Part shown: piece after piece, positions 28,512 through 39,163 of the stretch
Position numbering within the stretch: the stretch's first letter is position 1
Layout of the letters: each line of letters opens with the position of its first letter
The notes under the pieces: model-generated
What the model was told of the DNA's origin: nothing
Database searches by the model: none
What the model saw: only the letters and a program-made list of their open reading frames with translations
NCBI RefSeq assembly: GCF_008693065.1
Contig: NZ_VXKH01000003.1
Location: 52,942-116,941, forward strand
DNA: 64,000 nt
Source of the DNA: Corynebacterium tuscaniense
GTDB lineage: Bacteria > Actinomycetota > Actinomycetes > Mycobacteriales > Mycobacteriaceae
Direction of reading: 5' to 3'
Program-made: the position numbers and the translations under genes

Positions 28512-30365
28512 GTGCCCAACGCGATCCCTCTCCGTTCCCGGGTCACCACCGTCGGCCGACAAGCTGCCGGTGCGCGCGCTCTGTGGAAAGCAACCGGAAC
28601 CAAAGACAACGAATTCGGCCGCCCGATCGTTGCGATTGTGAATTCTTACACCCAGTTCGTGCCCGGTCACGTGCACTTGAAAAATGTCGGCGACATTGTT
28701 GCTGAAGCAGTGCGTGAAGCTGGCGGCATTCCGAAGGAATTTAACACCATCGCCGTGGATGATGGCATTGCCATGGGCCACGGTGGCATGCTCTACTCCC
28801 TGCCGAGCCGAGAAATCATCGCGGACTCCGTGGAGTACATGGTCAACGCGCACACTGTTGACGCCATGGTGTGTATTTCCAACTGCGACAAAATCACACC
28901 CGGCATGCTCAACGCTGCGCTGCGTCTGAACATCCCGGCCGTCTTCGTATCCGGTGGCCCGATGGAGGCTGGCAAGGCTGTCATCGTGGACGGCATCGCC
29001 CAGTCCGGGAAGAAGACGAACCTCGTCGATGCGATTTCTATGTCCGCTAATGATGACGTGAGTGATGAGGACCTCGACCGCATTGTCGAATCCGCGTGCC
29101 CTACCTGCGGGTCTTGCTCCGGCATGTTCACCGCAAACTCGATGAACTGCTTGACGGAAGCGCTCGGGCTCTCCTTGCCGGGTAACGGCACCACGTTGGC
29201 TACACACACTGCTCGCCGTCGCCTGTTTGAACGCGCAGGCGCAGCGATCATGGACATCTGCCGCCGCTACTACGGTGAAGGCGATGAGACCGTGCTGCCC
29301 CGCAATGTGGCTACCCGCGAGGCCTTCCGCAACGCTATGGCACTGGACATGGCTATGGGTGGCTCCTCCAACACGATCCTGCACACCCTTGCTGCAGCAC
29401 AAGAGGGTGGAATCAACTTTGACCTGAAGGACATTGACGAGCTCTCGCATGAGATCCCGTGCATCTCCAAGGTCGCGCCCAACGGTGACGCGCACATTGA
29501 GGATGTGCACCGCGCCGGCGGTATCCCCGCCATCCTGGGTGAGCTCAACCGCACCGGATTGCTCAACACTAACGTCCACTCCGTGGTCTACCCCACGCTC
29601 CAGGAATGGCTCGATGACTGGGACATCCGTGGAGGCAAAGCCACTGAGGAGGCCATCGACCTGTTCCACGCAGCCCCTGGTGGTGTCCGTTCCACCGAGG
29701 CGTTCTCCCAGTCCAACCGCTGGGACAGCCTGGACACGGACTCCGTCAACGGTGTAATCCACGACTTTGACCACCCGTTTAGCTCCGACGGCGGCCTGGT
29801 GGTTCTGCGCGGAAACCTCGCCGAGGACGGAGCCATTTTAAAGACCGCAGGTGTAGACCAAGAGCTGTGGGAATTCTCTGGTCCCGCCCGCGTCGTCGAT
29901 TCCCAGGAACAGGCCGTGTCCATGATCCTGGCCCGCGAGGTTCAGCCCGGCGAAGTCGTAGTCATCCGTTACGAAGGCCCCGCCGGTGGGCCAGGTATGC
30001 AGGAGATGCTCCACCCCACCTCCTTCCTCAAAGGCGCAGGTTTGGGCAAGGTGTGTGCTCTCATCACTGACGGCCGATTCTCCGGCGGCACCTCTGGTCT
30101 GTCCATCGGCCATATTTCGCCGGAAGCCGCCCAAGGTGGACTCATCGGCCTGATTGAGAACGGTGACACAATCCGCATCTCCGTGCGTGATCGTGTCCTG
30201 TCACTCGAGGTAGATGACGAAGAACTTGATAAGCGCCGCACAGCGATGGAAACAAAGGACAATCCATGGACACCGAACCGCACACGTCACGTCACCAAGG
30301 CACTCAAGGCCTACGCTCGAATGGCAACATCAGCGGACAAGGGCGCCGTGCGCAAACTCGACTAG
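28512..30365 (+). CDS. ilvD: Dihydroxy-acid dehydratase
   Basis: 617 aa. Makes 2-keto acids for valine, leucine and isoleucine. Iron-sulfur cysteines in [11 protein letters not shown] and [21 protein letters not shown]-terminal [26 protein letters not shown] start 4 bases after the preceding gene, with GGAG overlapping its end. The last 100 bases overlap the start of the next gene in another frame. The long minus-strand open frame opposite it is a codon shadow. Confidence 0.97.
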   Translation: MPNAIPLRSRVTTVGRQAAGARALWKATGTKDNEFGRPIVAIVNSYTQFVPGHVHLKNVGDIVAEAVREAGGIPKEFNTIAVDDGIAMGHGGMLYSLPSREIIADSVEYMVNAHTVDAMVCISNCDKITPGMLNAALRLNIPAVFVSGGPMEAGKAVIVDGIAQSGKKTNLVDAISMSANDDVSDEDLDRIVESACPTCGSCSGMFTANSMNCLTEALGLSLPGNGTTLATHTARRRLFERAGAAIMDICRRYYGEGDETVLPRNVATREAFRNAMALDMAMGGSSNTILHTLAAAQEGGINFDLKDIDELSHEIPCISKVAPNGDAHIEDVHRAGGIPAILGELNRTGLLNTNVHSVVYPTLQEWLDDWDIRGGKATEEAIDLFHAAPGGVRSTEAFSQSNRWDSLDTDSVNGVIHDFDHPFSSDGGLVVLRGNLAEDGAILKTAGVDQELWEFSGPARVVDSQEQAVSMILAREVQPGEVVVIRYEGPAGGPGMQEMLHPTSFLKGAGLGKVCALITDGRFSGGTSGLSIGHISPEAAQGGLIGLIENGDTIRISVRDRVLSLEVDDEELDKRRTAMETKDNPWTPNRTRHVTKALKAYARMATSADKGAVRKLD

Positions 30366-31630
30366 TTTTCCGCGTTCTGCTCATCGCGCTGGCCATCACG
30401 CTGGGCGCGGTAAACCTGTACGGCAGCTATCTCACGGCGTTTGATTCACGGCTGCTCGACGTCGGTGTTTTCCGCGATGCCGGCAATGCGTTCAGACACG
30501 GTCATCCGCTTTACGACGGCTTCCCGTCCCGCAGTGGATACGCCTTCATCTACCCACCCTTCGCGGCAGTTCTGTTCCTCCCTTTGACTGTCGGCGGGGA
30601 ACTGTTTATGGACATCGTGTGGAACGCCACCATCGTCGCGTGCGTGGTGGGCATCATGGCCATGGCCTGCCACCGCTTGGGTATAAAAAACTGGCTATTT
30701 TGGGCAGTCACCTTGGGGGGATTTGCTACTTGCTTGGATATCATCCAGGCCAACCTGTACTTCGGCCAGATCAACGTCTTCCTGGTGTTCCTGGTCACCG
30801 CTGACGTACTTGGATACACCCCGAAGCCGATCCGCGGCCTAGGCATCGGTCTCGCCGCGGGTGTGAAAATCACACCGGCGGCCTACGCCATCATCTTCTT
30901 AGTGCGCAAGGATTGGTGGTCGCTCGGCCGGTCGGCTGGATTCTTCTTTGTCACCGTCATCCTGGGCTTCATTGCCCGCGCGGGTGAGTCCGTGGATTTC
31001 TGGACGAAGTACTTCTTCGAAACCGACCGCGGTGGCCGGGTAGACTACCCACATAACCAAGGCCTTGGTGGCCTGTTGTCGCGTGGTCCACTGAGCGTTG
31101 ACGCGGTGGGCACTATCACACCGATTATCTTCGTCGCCTTCGCCGTTGCCACCATCTACGTGGCCTACCAGCTGGAGAAGCACAACCGTAGCGTCGAAGC
31201 ACTCTTCCTGGTCGTTTTAGGAATTTCTATCGGCGGGCCATACGCCGTGTCGCACCACTGGGCTGGCGCAATTTTGATCCTTCCGATCATCCTGACGGTG
31301 CGCGAGGATGCCCTGAGGATACTTCTTTCTATCACCGCCGGCGCCTGGATTGTTCCGGGTTACATGCTCATTCCGGAAAGCGACCCCTCGAACGTGGCGT
31401 GGCGGATCTGGCTCACGGGCAATCTGATCGGCCTCATGGGTCTTACGGTGTTCATCGTGTACTTGATGTACACCGCATCCCCTGAGTGGCGTTTACAGGA
31501 ACCACCACACAAGACCAGCGGCAGCCAGTCCGATGGCGGCGCCGATCCAGGCGCTGACACGCGGCCGACGCGCCCAACTACGGGAGTAGTCAACACCGAA
31601 GATCCCGGGGCCAGTGAACTGAACCACTAG
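30266..31630 (+). CDS. GT87-type (DUF2029) membrane mannosyltransferase
   Basis: 454 aa, about 10-11 TM helices. The GT87 N-terminal pattern is clear: [23 protein letters not shown] then [13 protein letters not shown], with the catalytic-type Asp in the first loop. Such proteins use polyprenyl-phosphate-mannose to add alpha-1,2-mannoses in actinobacterial lipoglycans. The only start before the first TM helix is ATG at 30266, inside ilvD, giving a 100-base overlap. The C-terminal Thr/Pro/Asp tail overlaps the DoxX gene on the other strand by 138 bases. Confidence 0.78.
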   Translation: MDTEPHTSRHQGTQGLRSNGNISGQGRRAQTRLVFRVLLIALAITLGAVNLYGSYLTAFDSRLLDVGVFRDAGNAFRHGHPLYDGFPSRSGYAFIYPPFAAVLFLPLTVGGELFMDIVWNATIVACVVGIMAMACHRLGIKNWLFWAVTLGGFATCLDIIQANLYFGQINVFLVFLVTADVLGYTPKPIRGLGIGLAAGVKITPAAYAIIFLVRKDWWSLGRSAGFFFVTVILGFIARAGESVDFWTKYFFETDRGGRVDYPHNQGLGGLLSRGPLSVDAVGTITPIIFVAFAVATIYVAYQLEKHNRSVEALFLVVLGISIGGPYAVSHHWAGAILILPIILTVREDALRILLSITAGAWIVPGYMLIPESDPSNVAWRIWLTGNLIGLMGLTVFIVYLMYTASPEWRLQEPPHKTSGSQSDGGADPGADTRPTRPTTGVVNTEDPGASELNH

Positions 31631-32473
31631 GGCCATACCCAGCAGCACAACTGCAAGCCACGTGGCCGGATCCCAGTTGAATGGCGAAAACGTACCGGAA
31701 ACAGCATCAAGCGCTACAACCCCGGTGGCAGCAACACCCACCATTGCTGCCACCGGGGTCATCAGACCCAGCAACAGGAAAACACCAGCCGCCAGCTGCA
31801 TTGTCGACAACACAATCGCGAGGATGCGTGGCTCGTTGTGGTATGCCAACTGGTCTTGCAGTCCGGCCAACCCTTCATTCGTACCTAGCTGGAAGAAGGT
31901 TGCCACGGCGGTCAGTGTGAGCACCAGACCCAAAACAACGCGCAGAATCAGCAGTCCGAAATCGACCGTGCCACGGTCTACCCCGTCTGGTTGTGCCGTG
32001 GACGCGGGGGCTGTGTCCACGGCAGGGGTGGCCGGAGTTGCGCCGTCGTTAAGCAATGGCTGCTCAATGTGCCCCGTGGGTGCCGTCGCACCTGCAGCAA
32101 CCGGTGGAGGCGTTTCGGCCTTTAGCTGGCCAGACCGTGCCGGCTTTTCCGTTTTCCCGGCGACGATCTTGATCGGCTCATCATTCGCCGCATGCCTTCC
32201 AAAGGTGAGACCCGCTGGCCCCTCCCCTTTCTTATCAGTGGAAGCAACCGAGGTTTCCGGTTTCAGAGCGGGCTCCGGTTTGGGCGCAGCTGGGAGAACC
32301 TCAGTGGGGGCTGCCTTGCCCGTGCGAGTGTAGATATTGGATTCCGCCGCGGACGGAATATCATCCAACGCGGAATCAAGCTCAAGATCAATGTCCACAT
32401 CGTTGAGCTCGCGCGCACTTGGGCTCGATTGCTTACTGTTCGGGTTGTTTGGAGTACTTCCAGTTTGGTCCAT
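31493..32473 (-). CDS. DoxX-family membrane protein with long disordered N-terminus
   Basis: 326 aa. Residues 1-165 are low-complexity, Pro/Ala/Thr-rich and probably cytosolic; residues about 170-326 carry four to five TM helices of the DoxX family (DFGLLILRVVLGLVLTLTAV, QLAAGVFLLLGLMTPVAAMV, VGVAATGVVALDAV). Start MDQTGSTPNN at 32473 because TAGATT (32481-32486) lies 7 bases upstream. Role unknown; DoxX proteins are linked to thiol-oxidative stress in mycobacteria. Its 3' end overlaps the convergent GT87 gene. Confidence 0.75.
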   Translation of the reverse strand: MDQTGSTPNNPNSKQSSPSARELNDVDIDLELDSALDDIPSAAESNIYTRTGKAAPTEVLPAAPKPEPALKPETSVASTDKKGEGPAGLTFGRHAANDEPIKIVAGKTEKPARSGQLKAETPPPVAAGATAPTGHIEQPLLNDGATPATPAVDTAPASTAQPDGVDRGTVDFGLLILRVVLGLVLTLTAVATFFQLGTNEGLAGLQDQLAYHNEPRILAIVLSTMQLAAGVFLLLGLMTPVAAMVGVAATGVVALDAVSGTFSPFNWDPATWLAVVLLGMALVVQFTGPGIFGVDYSRSWARRPRVSAWIGAAIGLAAAGLVWWFL

Positions 32474-32644
32474 GCACACCAATCTATGGCAGCACTCAAC
32501 TGATTCCGGGGATCTTTCCCGCGTGTACGCCAAGCCACCACCGGAATCTGAGAGCTTTCTGGCCAAAAGGTTGAGTCAAGTCAACTAGAACCTGTCTGAT
32601 ACCCTCTATCGCGCACGTTTTTTCGATATTTAAAGGTTTTTCAA

Positions 32645-34048
32645 ATGAATAAATCTCTAAAGGTGGCCCTAGCGCTCGTCGGACTCACGGTGGGTGCCGG
32701 CTTTGCTTCGGGCCAGGAAATCCTTCAGTATTTCCTCGCTTTCGGCTACCGCGGCATCATTGGTGCTGCCATCGCAGGCATCACCATCGCTGTCTTCAGT
32801 GCCTGGGTGTACCAGCTCGGCTCCTACTACATGGCTGATGACCACAGTGCGGTGTTCAAGAGCGTCTCTCACCCGTGGCTTGCCCGCTACATGGACGTGA
32901 CCACGATGTTCACGCTGTTTTGTATCGGCTTTGTCATGGTGGCCGGTGCCGGCTCAAACCTGAACCAACAGTTCGGCTTCGACACATGGATCGGCTCCGC
33001 GATCATGGTGGTGCTGCTCATCGGTTCCGGCTTTTTGGATATTGACAAGCTGACCAACGTCATCTCCTTCATCACTCCCCTGCTGATCCTGTGCCTCCTG
33101 GGCGCGTTTGTGATCACGCTGATGAACATGCCGGACAATGCAGCAAGCCTGAATGAATTGGCTCAGACGAATACGCCTGCTTCCGGCACGTTCAACAACT
33201 GGTGGATCACCGCGTTGAACTACGCAACGTTGGTCATGATCATGGACTGCTCCATGATGCTCGTCTTCGCTGGTTCTCAGATGAATCCGGCTCAAGCAGG
33301 TAAGGGTGGTCTGCTTGGCGGAATCATGTTCGCTGTTTTGCTGATGATCCTCGTGTTCATCCTGTTCTTCAACATGGAACACATCATGGACGCCGATCTG
33401 CCATTGCTCATGGTCTTTTCCACGATGCACCCGGCAGTGGGCACCGTGGTGTCCATCGTGATCTACCTGATGATCTACAACACCGCGGTTGGTCTCTTCT
33501 ATGCTCTCGGCCGTCGCCTGAGCCATGACAAGCCGCAGAAGTTCCGCACATACTACGGCATCGTTGTCATGATCGGTTTCGCGCTGTCCTTCATCGGCTT
33601 CGCAGATCTCATCGGCTGGGTCTACCCGTTGCTGGGCTACCTCGGCCTGATCCTCGGTGTTGTCATGGGCGTTGCCTGGTTCCGCGATCGCACCAACATC
33701 AAGGAGGAGACGGAGCGCCGTGAACGTTTGGCTGAGCTGGCTGAAACCGCACTCGATCCGGAGTTGGCGGACCTAACCCGCTCGGAGCGCGAGGAGGTAG
33801 AGGACTTGACCGCCGACTCGCATGTTGCTGACCAGGACCTGTGGCAGTCCGTCCAGGAGGAAGTCGCCGCTGATCTGGACGCAGATCCAGAGAGTGAATT
33901 CGACCTGAAGGAAGTCCCAGCGCTCGACCCCGAGTCTGAGCTCTACGAAGGTGCACCCGAAACTCAGGATGATGAGATTCAGTGGAAGGCCTACAAAGAG
34001 ATGTACGAAACCGGGGAGTTCCCGGCCGTCAAGCCCGAGTCGAAGTAG
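32645..34048 (+). CDS. YkvI-like membrane transporter (LeuT-fold family)
   Basis: 467 aa. About ten TM helices in the first 350 residues, beginning with the broken-helix pattern ALVGLTVGAGFASGQEILQYF typical of the APC/LeuT superfamily YkvI group. The last about 115 residues form a highly acidic soluble tail (DPELADLTRSEREEVEDL...). Start ATG with AAAGG 9 bases upstream. Substrate unknown. Single-gene unit; the following 248 bases hold a variant of the 11-bp repeat and a palindrome. Confidence 0.75.
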   Translation: MNKSLKVALALVGLTVGAGFASGQEILQYFLAFGYRGIIGAAIAGITIAVFSAWVYQLGSYYMADDHSAVFKSVSHPWLARYMDVTTMFTLFCIGFVMVAGAGSNLNQQFGFDTWIGSAIMVVLLIGSGFLDIDKLTNVISFITPLLILCLLGAFVITLMNMPDNAASLNELAQTNTPASGTFNNWWITALNYATLVMIMDCSMMLVFAGSQMNPAQAGKGGLLGGIMFAVLLMILVFILFFNMEHIMDADLPLLMVFSTMHPAVGTVVSIVIYLMIYNTAVGLFYALGRRLSHDKPQKFRTYYGIVVMIGFALSFIGFADLIGWVYPLLGYLGLILGVVMGVAWFRDRTNIKEETERRERLAELAETALDPELADLTRSEREEVEDLTADSHVADQDLWQSVQEEVAADLDADPESEFDLKEVPALDPESELYEGAPETQDDEIQWKAYKEMYETGEFPAVKPESK

Positions 34049-34054
34049 CTTTTC

Positions 34055-34065
34055 GCTTATCGATG
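34055..34065 (+). repeat. Variant of the 11-bp repeat, intergenic
   Basis: GCTTATCGATG, one base different (C to T), again followed by a C-rich tract (CCTTCCCCCAGCCCCC). Confidence 0.6.
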
Positions 34066-34215
34066 CCTTCCCCCAGCCCCCAATCCTTTTGCCGGGGCAG
34101 CAAATCCGATTGTTTTCTGCGGGCCTTAACTTTTTTGGATTGTGTGGGAACCGGCCCTTTGCCGCTGGTGAGGGCTATATTCCACACTCTCCTATGCGTG
34201 TAGCAGCGCGCATAC

Positions 34216-34245
34216 CCTGTGGATAGTTTTTGAGTTATCCACAGG
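34216..34245. promoter_or_regulatory. Palindrome containing a consensus DnaA box
   Basis: CCTGTGGATA (34216-34225), 10-base spacer, TATCCACAGG (34236-34245). The right side gives TTATCCACA (34235-34243), the DnaA box consensus; the left side gives a one-mismatch box on the other strand. It lies about 50 bases before the HNH gene. Confidence 0.5.
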
Positions 34246-34296
34246 CTTTTTGGACCCTAGCTGCGCGTTTCTGGTTTTCGGTTTAGTGTGCGTGGC

Positions 34297-35397
34297 ATGA
34301 ATCCTTTTGCAGCACTAGTCGCGGGTCTCACCAACCCGATCGAGACCCTGGCATCCTTTGATGCCCAGGTCCTCCGCGATACCGGCTGCAGCCCTGCCCG
34401 TATTCGCGAATGGACCAAAGTTCACACGGTCTACTACGGGAAAACGAAGTTCACCCGCAAACAAGCCAACGCGATTACGGTGGCACGCTCGACTAAGAAG
34501 TCCTTGGATCAGCTTGCCTACATCGAGGGACAGTTAGTACCTATCGCTGACCCTGCTGAGAAGTGGCGGCTACGTTTAGCGTTGTTGTCGGTTCCGGGTG
34601 ACTATAAAACGCTTCAGCGTCGGGCGAAGACCATCGTCCCGGAGGTGGATAAGCCTGCCCCGGAACCGGCGGTGGGGTTTGGGCGCTCACGTAAAAAGAG
34701 GCGCCCTATCATCATCACGGCTAGAGAAGAAGACGCAGCAGCTATCGAGTTCGCCTCACGCCAGGGCCTCGGCGATGGTCCTGCAGGCCCCCAGATGTAC
34801 GAGAACTTAATGACCATCCTGGGTCTTCGCCCTGATGCTCAAGGTGAAGGGGATGCCGCCCCAGCGCGAGTTGCTCCGGCTGTTCCCCGCCCCTTGATCC
34901 TCATCCCACTAGAAGACCACATCACCATTGTGGGCGGTGACGGGGACGACACCATCTTGGGGTTGACTGATGGCACCACCATGACTGGAGCTGAGTATTT
35001 GGCTCAGAATTATGGGGATGAGTTGGAGGTGGCGGTGTTCCACCCGCAGGCAGGTGCGGTCAACCTGTATGACACTCAACGCTTCGCGAACCGGAAACAG
35101 CGCGACTTAGCACGGGCAACACTGCCGATCTGCCCGGTACCGGGGTGCCGGCATGCGGCTGATAACTGTCAGGTCCACCACATCAAAGCATGGTCGAGGG
35201 GTGGGCATACGAACATGAATAACCTGGCGATGCTGTGCCGCTATCACAACCGCACCAACGACGATGACCCCGCACACGCCCACCAAGGCCGGGTAGAAAA
35301 TATCCGCGGTGTGCCAACCTGGCGCTCACCCCGGGGACACCTCGTGGCCAACACTGTCCACCCCTACGGAGCCATGACACTGCTCTACGGAAGATAA
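34297..35397 (+). CDS. DUF222-like HNH endonuclease
   Basis: 366 aa. N-terminal helical DUF222/13E12-type region and C-terminal HNH domain with zinc-type cysteines: CPVPGCRHAADNCQVHHIKAW, then GGHTNMNNLAMLCRYHN. The catalytic HH and the final CxxHN are intact. Such proteins are multicopy in actinobacteria and of unclear role. ATG at 34297 (MNPFAALVAG) is 7 bases after TAGTGT (34284-34289), giving a leaderless mRNA; GTG at 34288 lies inside that promoter. Not linked to a restriction or phage module here. Confidence 0.82.
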   Translation: MNPFAALVAGLTNPIETLASFDAQVLRDTGCSPARIREWTKVHTVYYGKTKFTRKQANAITVARSTKKSLDQLAYIEGQLVPIADPAEKWRLRLALLSVPGDYKTLQRRAKTIVPEVDKPAPEPAVGFGRSRKKRRPIIITAREEDAAAIEFASRQGLGDGPAGPQMYENLMTILGLRPDAQGEGDAAPARVAPAVPRPLILIPLEDHITIVGGDGDDTILGLTDGTTMTGAEYLAQNYGDELEVAVFHPQAGAVNLYDTQRFANRKQRDLARATLPICPVPGCRHAADNCQVHHIKAWSRGGHTNMNNLAMLCRYHNRTNDDDPAHAHQGRVENIRGVPTWRSPRGHLVANTVHPYGAMTLLYGR

Positions 35398-35464
35398 GCG
35401 GACACCTCACACCTCATGCTGAAAGCCAGCAACAGCTGGTCTTTCGCCATGCCTAAAAAGAGTT

Positions 35465-35536
35465 GGTTTGACTATCGCGAAGCACCCACAGCAAAACCGC
35501 AGGTCGAGGACCGCTGTGCGGGGCGAAAGTCAAACC
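35465..35536. repeat. Long imperfect hairpin between the HNH gene and gatB
   Basis: GGTTTGACTATCGC (35465-35478) pairs with GCGAAAGTCAAACC (35523-35536) with one mismatch; inside, CACAGC (35487-35492) pairs with GCTGTG (35513-35518). A further GC hairpin (GCCCCGGC 35555-35562, GCCGGGGC 35578-35585) follows. No U-run, so it may be a terminator for convergent genes or a structured repeat. Confidence 0.5.
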
Positions 35537-35602
35537 GGCCCATCAACGCCACAGGCCCCGGCAACCAGGAACGGCTGGCCGGGGCACGGGTGCGTCGAAA
35601 AG

Positions 35603-37105
35603 CTAGTCGGCGAGCTTCTTTGCGATGATCTCGTTGATGGACTTCGGATCCGCCTTGCCCTGCGTTGCCTTCATCACGGCGCCAACGATGGCACCGGTGA
35701 CCTTGGTGTTGCCGGCCTTGTACTTCTCCACGATGTCCGGGTTAGCAGCGAGCGCTTCATCAACCGCTGCTTCGATGGCGCCGTCATCGCGGACTACCTC
35801 GAGGCCACGCTTAGCCACGACCTCGTCGACATTACCCTCGCCGGCAATGACACCGTCGAGCGCCTGACGTGCGAGCTTGGTGGTGAGCTTGCCTTCCTTA
35901 ACCAGTGCCACAACGCGAGCGACATCAGCCGGAGTTACGCCCAGTGCGTCAAGTTCAGTGTCGGCCTCGTTGGCCTTTCCGGCGATGTAAGACACCCACC
36001 ATGCACGTGCCTCATCCGGCGTGGTGCCGGCCTCAACCGTGTCAACAATGAGGTCGAGCGCACCAGCATTAACCAGATCGCGGAATCCCTTCTCCGGCAG
36101 CTGCCACTCCTCCTGGATGCGTGCGCGACGCACCCACGGGAGCTCCGGCAACGTTGCGCGGATCTCTTCGACCCACTCCGGCTTCGCAATCACGGGCGGC
36201 AGATCCGGGTCGTTGAAGTAGCGGTACTCGCTGGCTTCTTCTTTCGGGCGGCCCTTGGAAGTAGAACCATCTGTTTCCTGGTAGTGGCGAGTTTCCTGAA
36301 CGATCTCCCCGCCTGCCTCTAGCACAGCAGCATGACGCTGCATCTCGTAGCGCACTGCCTGCTCGACGGACTTCAGGGAGTTGATGTTCTTGGTCTCCGT
36401 ACGAGTACCGAACTTCTCCTGGCCCTTCGGACGCAGAGAAACGTTGGCATCGCAACGCATAGAACCCTGATCCATACGGGCATCAGACACACCGAGGGCC
36501 TTCACCAGTTCACGCAGTGCACCCACGTACGCGCGGGCAACTTCCGGGGCGCGCTCCCCTGCGCCGATAATCGGCTTCGTCACGATCTCAATGAGTGGCA
36601 CACCCGCACGGTTGCAGTCGACCAGTGAAGCCGTCGCACCGGAGATCCGGCCCGAAGCCGAACCCAGGTGGGTCAGCTTGCCCGTGTCTTCCTCCATGTG
36701 GGCGCGTTCGATGTCGACGCGCCACTCCGTGCCGTCATCAAGCAGAACATCCAAGTAACCGTCGTATGCGATCGGCTCATCGTACTGCGAAATCTGGTAG
36801 TTCTTCGGCTGGTCCGGGTAGAAGTAATTCTTGCGGGCAAAGCGAGAAGACTCGGCGATCTTGCAGTTAAGAGCTAGGCCAATCTTGATGGCCCACTCCA
36901 CGCCCTTGGCATTCACCACAGGAAGTGCGCCAGGTAAGCCCAGCGACACCGGGTCGATGTTCGTGTTCGGCTCCGCACCAAAGTGCGCGGAGGAGGTGGA
37001 GAACATCTTCGTCTCGGTAGAGAGCTCGACGTGCACCTCAAGGCCCATTACTGGGTCATACTTTTCCAGTACCTCGTCGTAATCCATCAGGTCGTACGCA
37101 GTCAT
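35603..37105 (-). CDS. gatB: Aspartyl/glutamyl-tRNA amidotransferase subunit B
   Basis: 500 aa. GatB/GatE kinase-type domain ([37 protein letters not shown]) that phosphorylates Glu-tRNA(Gln), followed by the tail domain binding tRNA (about 350-500). Works with GatA and GatC, encoded 5.9 kb away rather than adjacent. Start [13 protein letters not shown] at 37105; TACACT lies 8 bases upstream, so a leaderless mRNA. Upstream in-frame codons as far as 37375 lie beyond the promoter. Confidence 0.96.
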   Translation of the reverse strand: MTAYDLMDYDEVLEKYDPVMGLEVHVELSTETKMFSTSSAHFGAEPNTNIDPVSLGLPGALPVVNAKGVEWAIKIGLALNCKIAESSRFARKNYFYPDQPKNYQISQYDEPIAYDGYLDVLLDDGTEWRVDIERAHMEEDTGKLTHLGSASGRISGATASLVDCNRAGVPLIEIVTKPIIGAGERAPEVARAYVGALRELVKALGVSDARMDQGSMRCDANVSLRPKGQEKFGTRTETKNINSLKSVEQAVRYEMQRHAAVLEAGGEIVQETRHYQETDGSTSKGRPKEEASEYRYFNDPDLPPVIAKPEWVEEIRATLPELPWVRRARIQEEWQLPEKGFRDLVNAGALDLIVDTVEAGTTPDEARAWWVSYIAGKANEADTELDALGVTPADVARVVALVKEGKLTTKLARQALDGVIAGEGNVDEVVAKRGLEVVRDDGAIEAAVDEALAANPDIVEKYKAGNTKVTGAIVGAVMKATQGKADPKSINEIIAKKLAD

Positions 37106-37154
37106 AGTTGACCAGTGTAATGCCCTTCTGCTGACGCCGAGACGATAGCTCCGG

Positions 37155-38117
37155 TTACCAGTTCTTCTTGTCCTTTGCGCGGAAAATGAGCGCGAGAACC
37201 GCACCGGACAGGTTGTGCCACACAGAGAACACTGCGCCAGGCAGAGCAGCCAGTGGGCTGAGGTATGCGGTAGCCAGCGTTGCTGCCATGCCGGAGTTCT
37301 GCATACCCACCTCAACGGCCATGGTGCGTGAGGTCGCCTCCGACTGGCCGGTGATTTTGCCGGTGAGGTAGCCAAGCACGTAGCCGAGCGTGTTGTGCAG
37401 GATCACCGCAATGAGGACGATGAGGCCCGCTTGCGCGAGCTTGTCGCGAGAGCCCGCAACCACGATGGCAACGATCATCGCGATTGCCGTCACAGACACC
37501 CATGGGAGCGTCGGAAGAATCTTTTCGACGAACTTTGGAGCCAGGAAACGCACCAACAGACCCAACCCCACAGGCAGAACAACCATCTTCAGGATCGACA
37601 GCGCCATCGGTCCAGCGCTGACATCCATGTGCTCACCGGCCAGCCACAGTGTCAGCAGTGGCGTGAGCAGCGGTGCCAGCAGTGTGGACACGGACGTCAT
37701 GGTCACAGACAGGGCGACGTCACCCCGTGCCAGGTAGGACACCACGTTGGAGGAAGTACCACCAGGGGCACAACCAACGAGGATCACGCCCGCTGCAACT
37801 TCCGGCGGGAGGCGCAACGCCCACGTCAATACGACGGCAGCCAATGGCATGATGACAAACTGCGCGACCACACCGATGACCACTGGCAAGGGATTCTTCG
37901 CCACAAAGACGAAGTCCTTACCCGTCAATGTCAGGCCCATACCGAACATGACAATGCCCAACAGCCACGTTGTCCATCCTGAAATCGGCGCGACAACGTT
38001 GGGTGCGGCGAAACCAATGACACCACCGGCGATCACCAAGAGAGGAAAGCCGAGTGTCGCGATGAAGGCTGAACGCTCTTCATTGCGTTTGTTCTGTTCA
38101 ATCTTCGTCGATTCCAT
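37155..38117 (-). CDS. Bile acid:sodium symporter-family (BASS) transporter
   Basis: 320 aa, about ten TM helices. BASS features: [13 protein letters not shown] after the second helix, [19 protein letters not shown] (crossover region) and [14 protein letters not shown]. Bacterial members import organic anions with sodium; the natural substrate here cannot be told. Start [10 protein letters not shown] at 38117 with TATGGT (38125-38130) 7 bases upstream. It is followed by gatB and divergent from nadA. Confidence 0.85.
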   Translation of the reverse strand: MESTKIEQNKRNEERSAFIATLGFPLLVIAGGVIGFAAPNVVAPISGWTTWLLGIVMFGMGLTLTGKDFVFVAKNPLPVVIGVVAQFVIMPLAAVVLTWALRLPPEVAAGVILVGCAPGGTSSNVVSYLARGDVALSVTMTSVSTLLAPLLTPLLTLWLAGEHMDVSAGPMALSILKMVVLPVGLGLLVRFLAPKFVEKILPTLPWVSVTAIAMIVAIVVAGSRDKLAQAGLIVLIAVILHNTLGYVLGYLTGKITGQSEATSRTMAVEVGMQNSGMAATLATAYLSPLAALPGAVFSVWHNLSGAVLALIFRAKDKKNW

Positions 38118-38205
38118 ACAGTGGACCATAACTCTCACTGTGTGAAACCTGTGCTTTGGGGGTCAACTTCACCTCGTACGCATAAAAGCAAGCTACATTG
38201 AACAC

Positions 38206-39159
38206 ATGTGGACCGATGAAGTGCAAAAACTAAAACAAGAACGTAGCGCAGTGATTTTGGCGCACAACTACCAAATCCCGGAGATTCAAGACATCGCTGA
38301 TTTCACTGGCGACTCATTGGCACTGTCCCGCATCGCCGCAGAAACCGACGCAGACGTCATTGTGTTTTGCGGCGTGCACTTCATGGCCGAAAGCGCCAAG
38401 ATCTTGAGCCCGGACAAGACCGTGCTCATCCCTGATGCGGACGCCGGGTGCTCCCTGGCAGATTCCATCACGGCTGAGCAACTCCAGCAATGGAAGGAGG
38501 AATTCCCCGATGCCGTTGTGGTCAGCTACGTGAACACCACGGCAGACGTGAAAGCACTCACCGATATCTGTTGTACATCTTCCAATGCAGTAGAGGTCGT
38601 TGCATCCATTGATCCGGACACAGAGATTCTTTTCTGTCCTGACCAGTTCCTTGGCGCTCACGTGAAGCGTGAAACAGGCAGGGACAACATGCACATCTGG
38701 GCCGGCGAATGCCACGTCCACGCCGGCATTAACGGCAAGCAGCTAGCTGATCAAGCTGCTGCTCACCCGGATGCGCCACTGTACATCCACCCTGAGTGCG
38801 GCTGCGCAAACTCCGCGATTTTCCTGGCTGGTGAAGGCGTGATCGATCCCGAACGTGTACACATGCTGTCTACCGGCGGCATGCTCGACCAGGCTACACA
38901 GGACACACAGGGCACCGTGCTCGTCGCCACTGAAGTAGGCATGCTTCACCAGCTGCAGTTGAAGTCCCCGAACACCGACTTCCAGCCAGTGAACCCTCAG
39001 GCTTCGTGCTCGTACATGAAGATGATCACTCCGGAGAAGCTTGTGGCGAGCCTGCGTGACATGAAGGATGAAGTAACGGTGCCAGAAGACATTGCAGCCA
39101 AGGCGCGACAGTCGCTGGAACGTATGATCGCCATCGGTAATCCAGGCAGTGGGGAGTAA
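38206..39159 (+). CDS. nadA: Quinolinate synthase
   Basis: 317 aa. Condenses iminoaspartate with dihydroxyacetone phosphate to quinolinate, an NAD precursor. The three iron-sulfur cysteines are visible in [10 protein letters not shown] (about 55), HPECGC (about 198) and ASCSYMKMI (about 268). ATG 6 bases after TACATT (38194-38199), leaderless. First gene of nadA-nadC; no nadB (aspartate oxidase), nadS or ndnR lies beside it, so the source of iminoaspartate is not visible. Confidence 0.95.
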   Translation: MWTDEVQKLKQERSAVILAHNYQIPEIQDIADFTGDSLALSRIAAETDADVIVFCGVHFMAESAKILSPDKTVLIPDADAGCSLADSITAEQLQQWKEEFPDAVVVSYVNTTADVKALTDICCTSSNAVEVVASIDPDTEILFCPDQFLGAHVKRETGRDNMHIWAGECHVHAGINGKQLADQAAAHPDAPLYIHPECGCANSAIFLAGEGVIDPERVHMLSTGGMLDQATQDTQGTVLVATEVGMLHQLQLKSPNTDFQPVNPQASCSYMKMITPEKLVASLRDMKDEVTVPEDIAAKARQSLERMIAIGNPGSGE

Positions 39160-39163
39160 TTCA

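Noticed and set aside
28434..29774. 446-codon minus-strand frame
   Set aside because: Opposite strand of ilvD; no family motifs and no start signal.
34216..34245. Replication origin suggested by the DnaA-box dyad
   Set aside because: Only two boxes, no AT-rich unwinding region and no dnaA, dnaN or parS-like sequence nearby.
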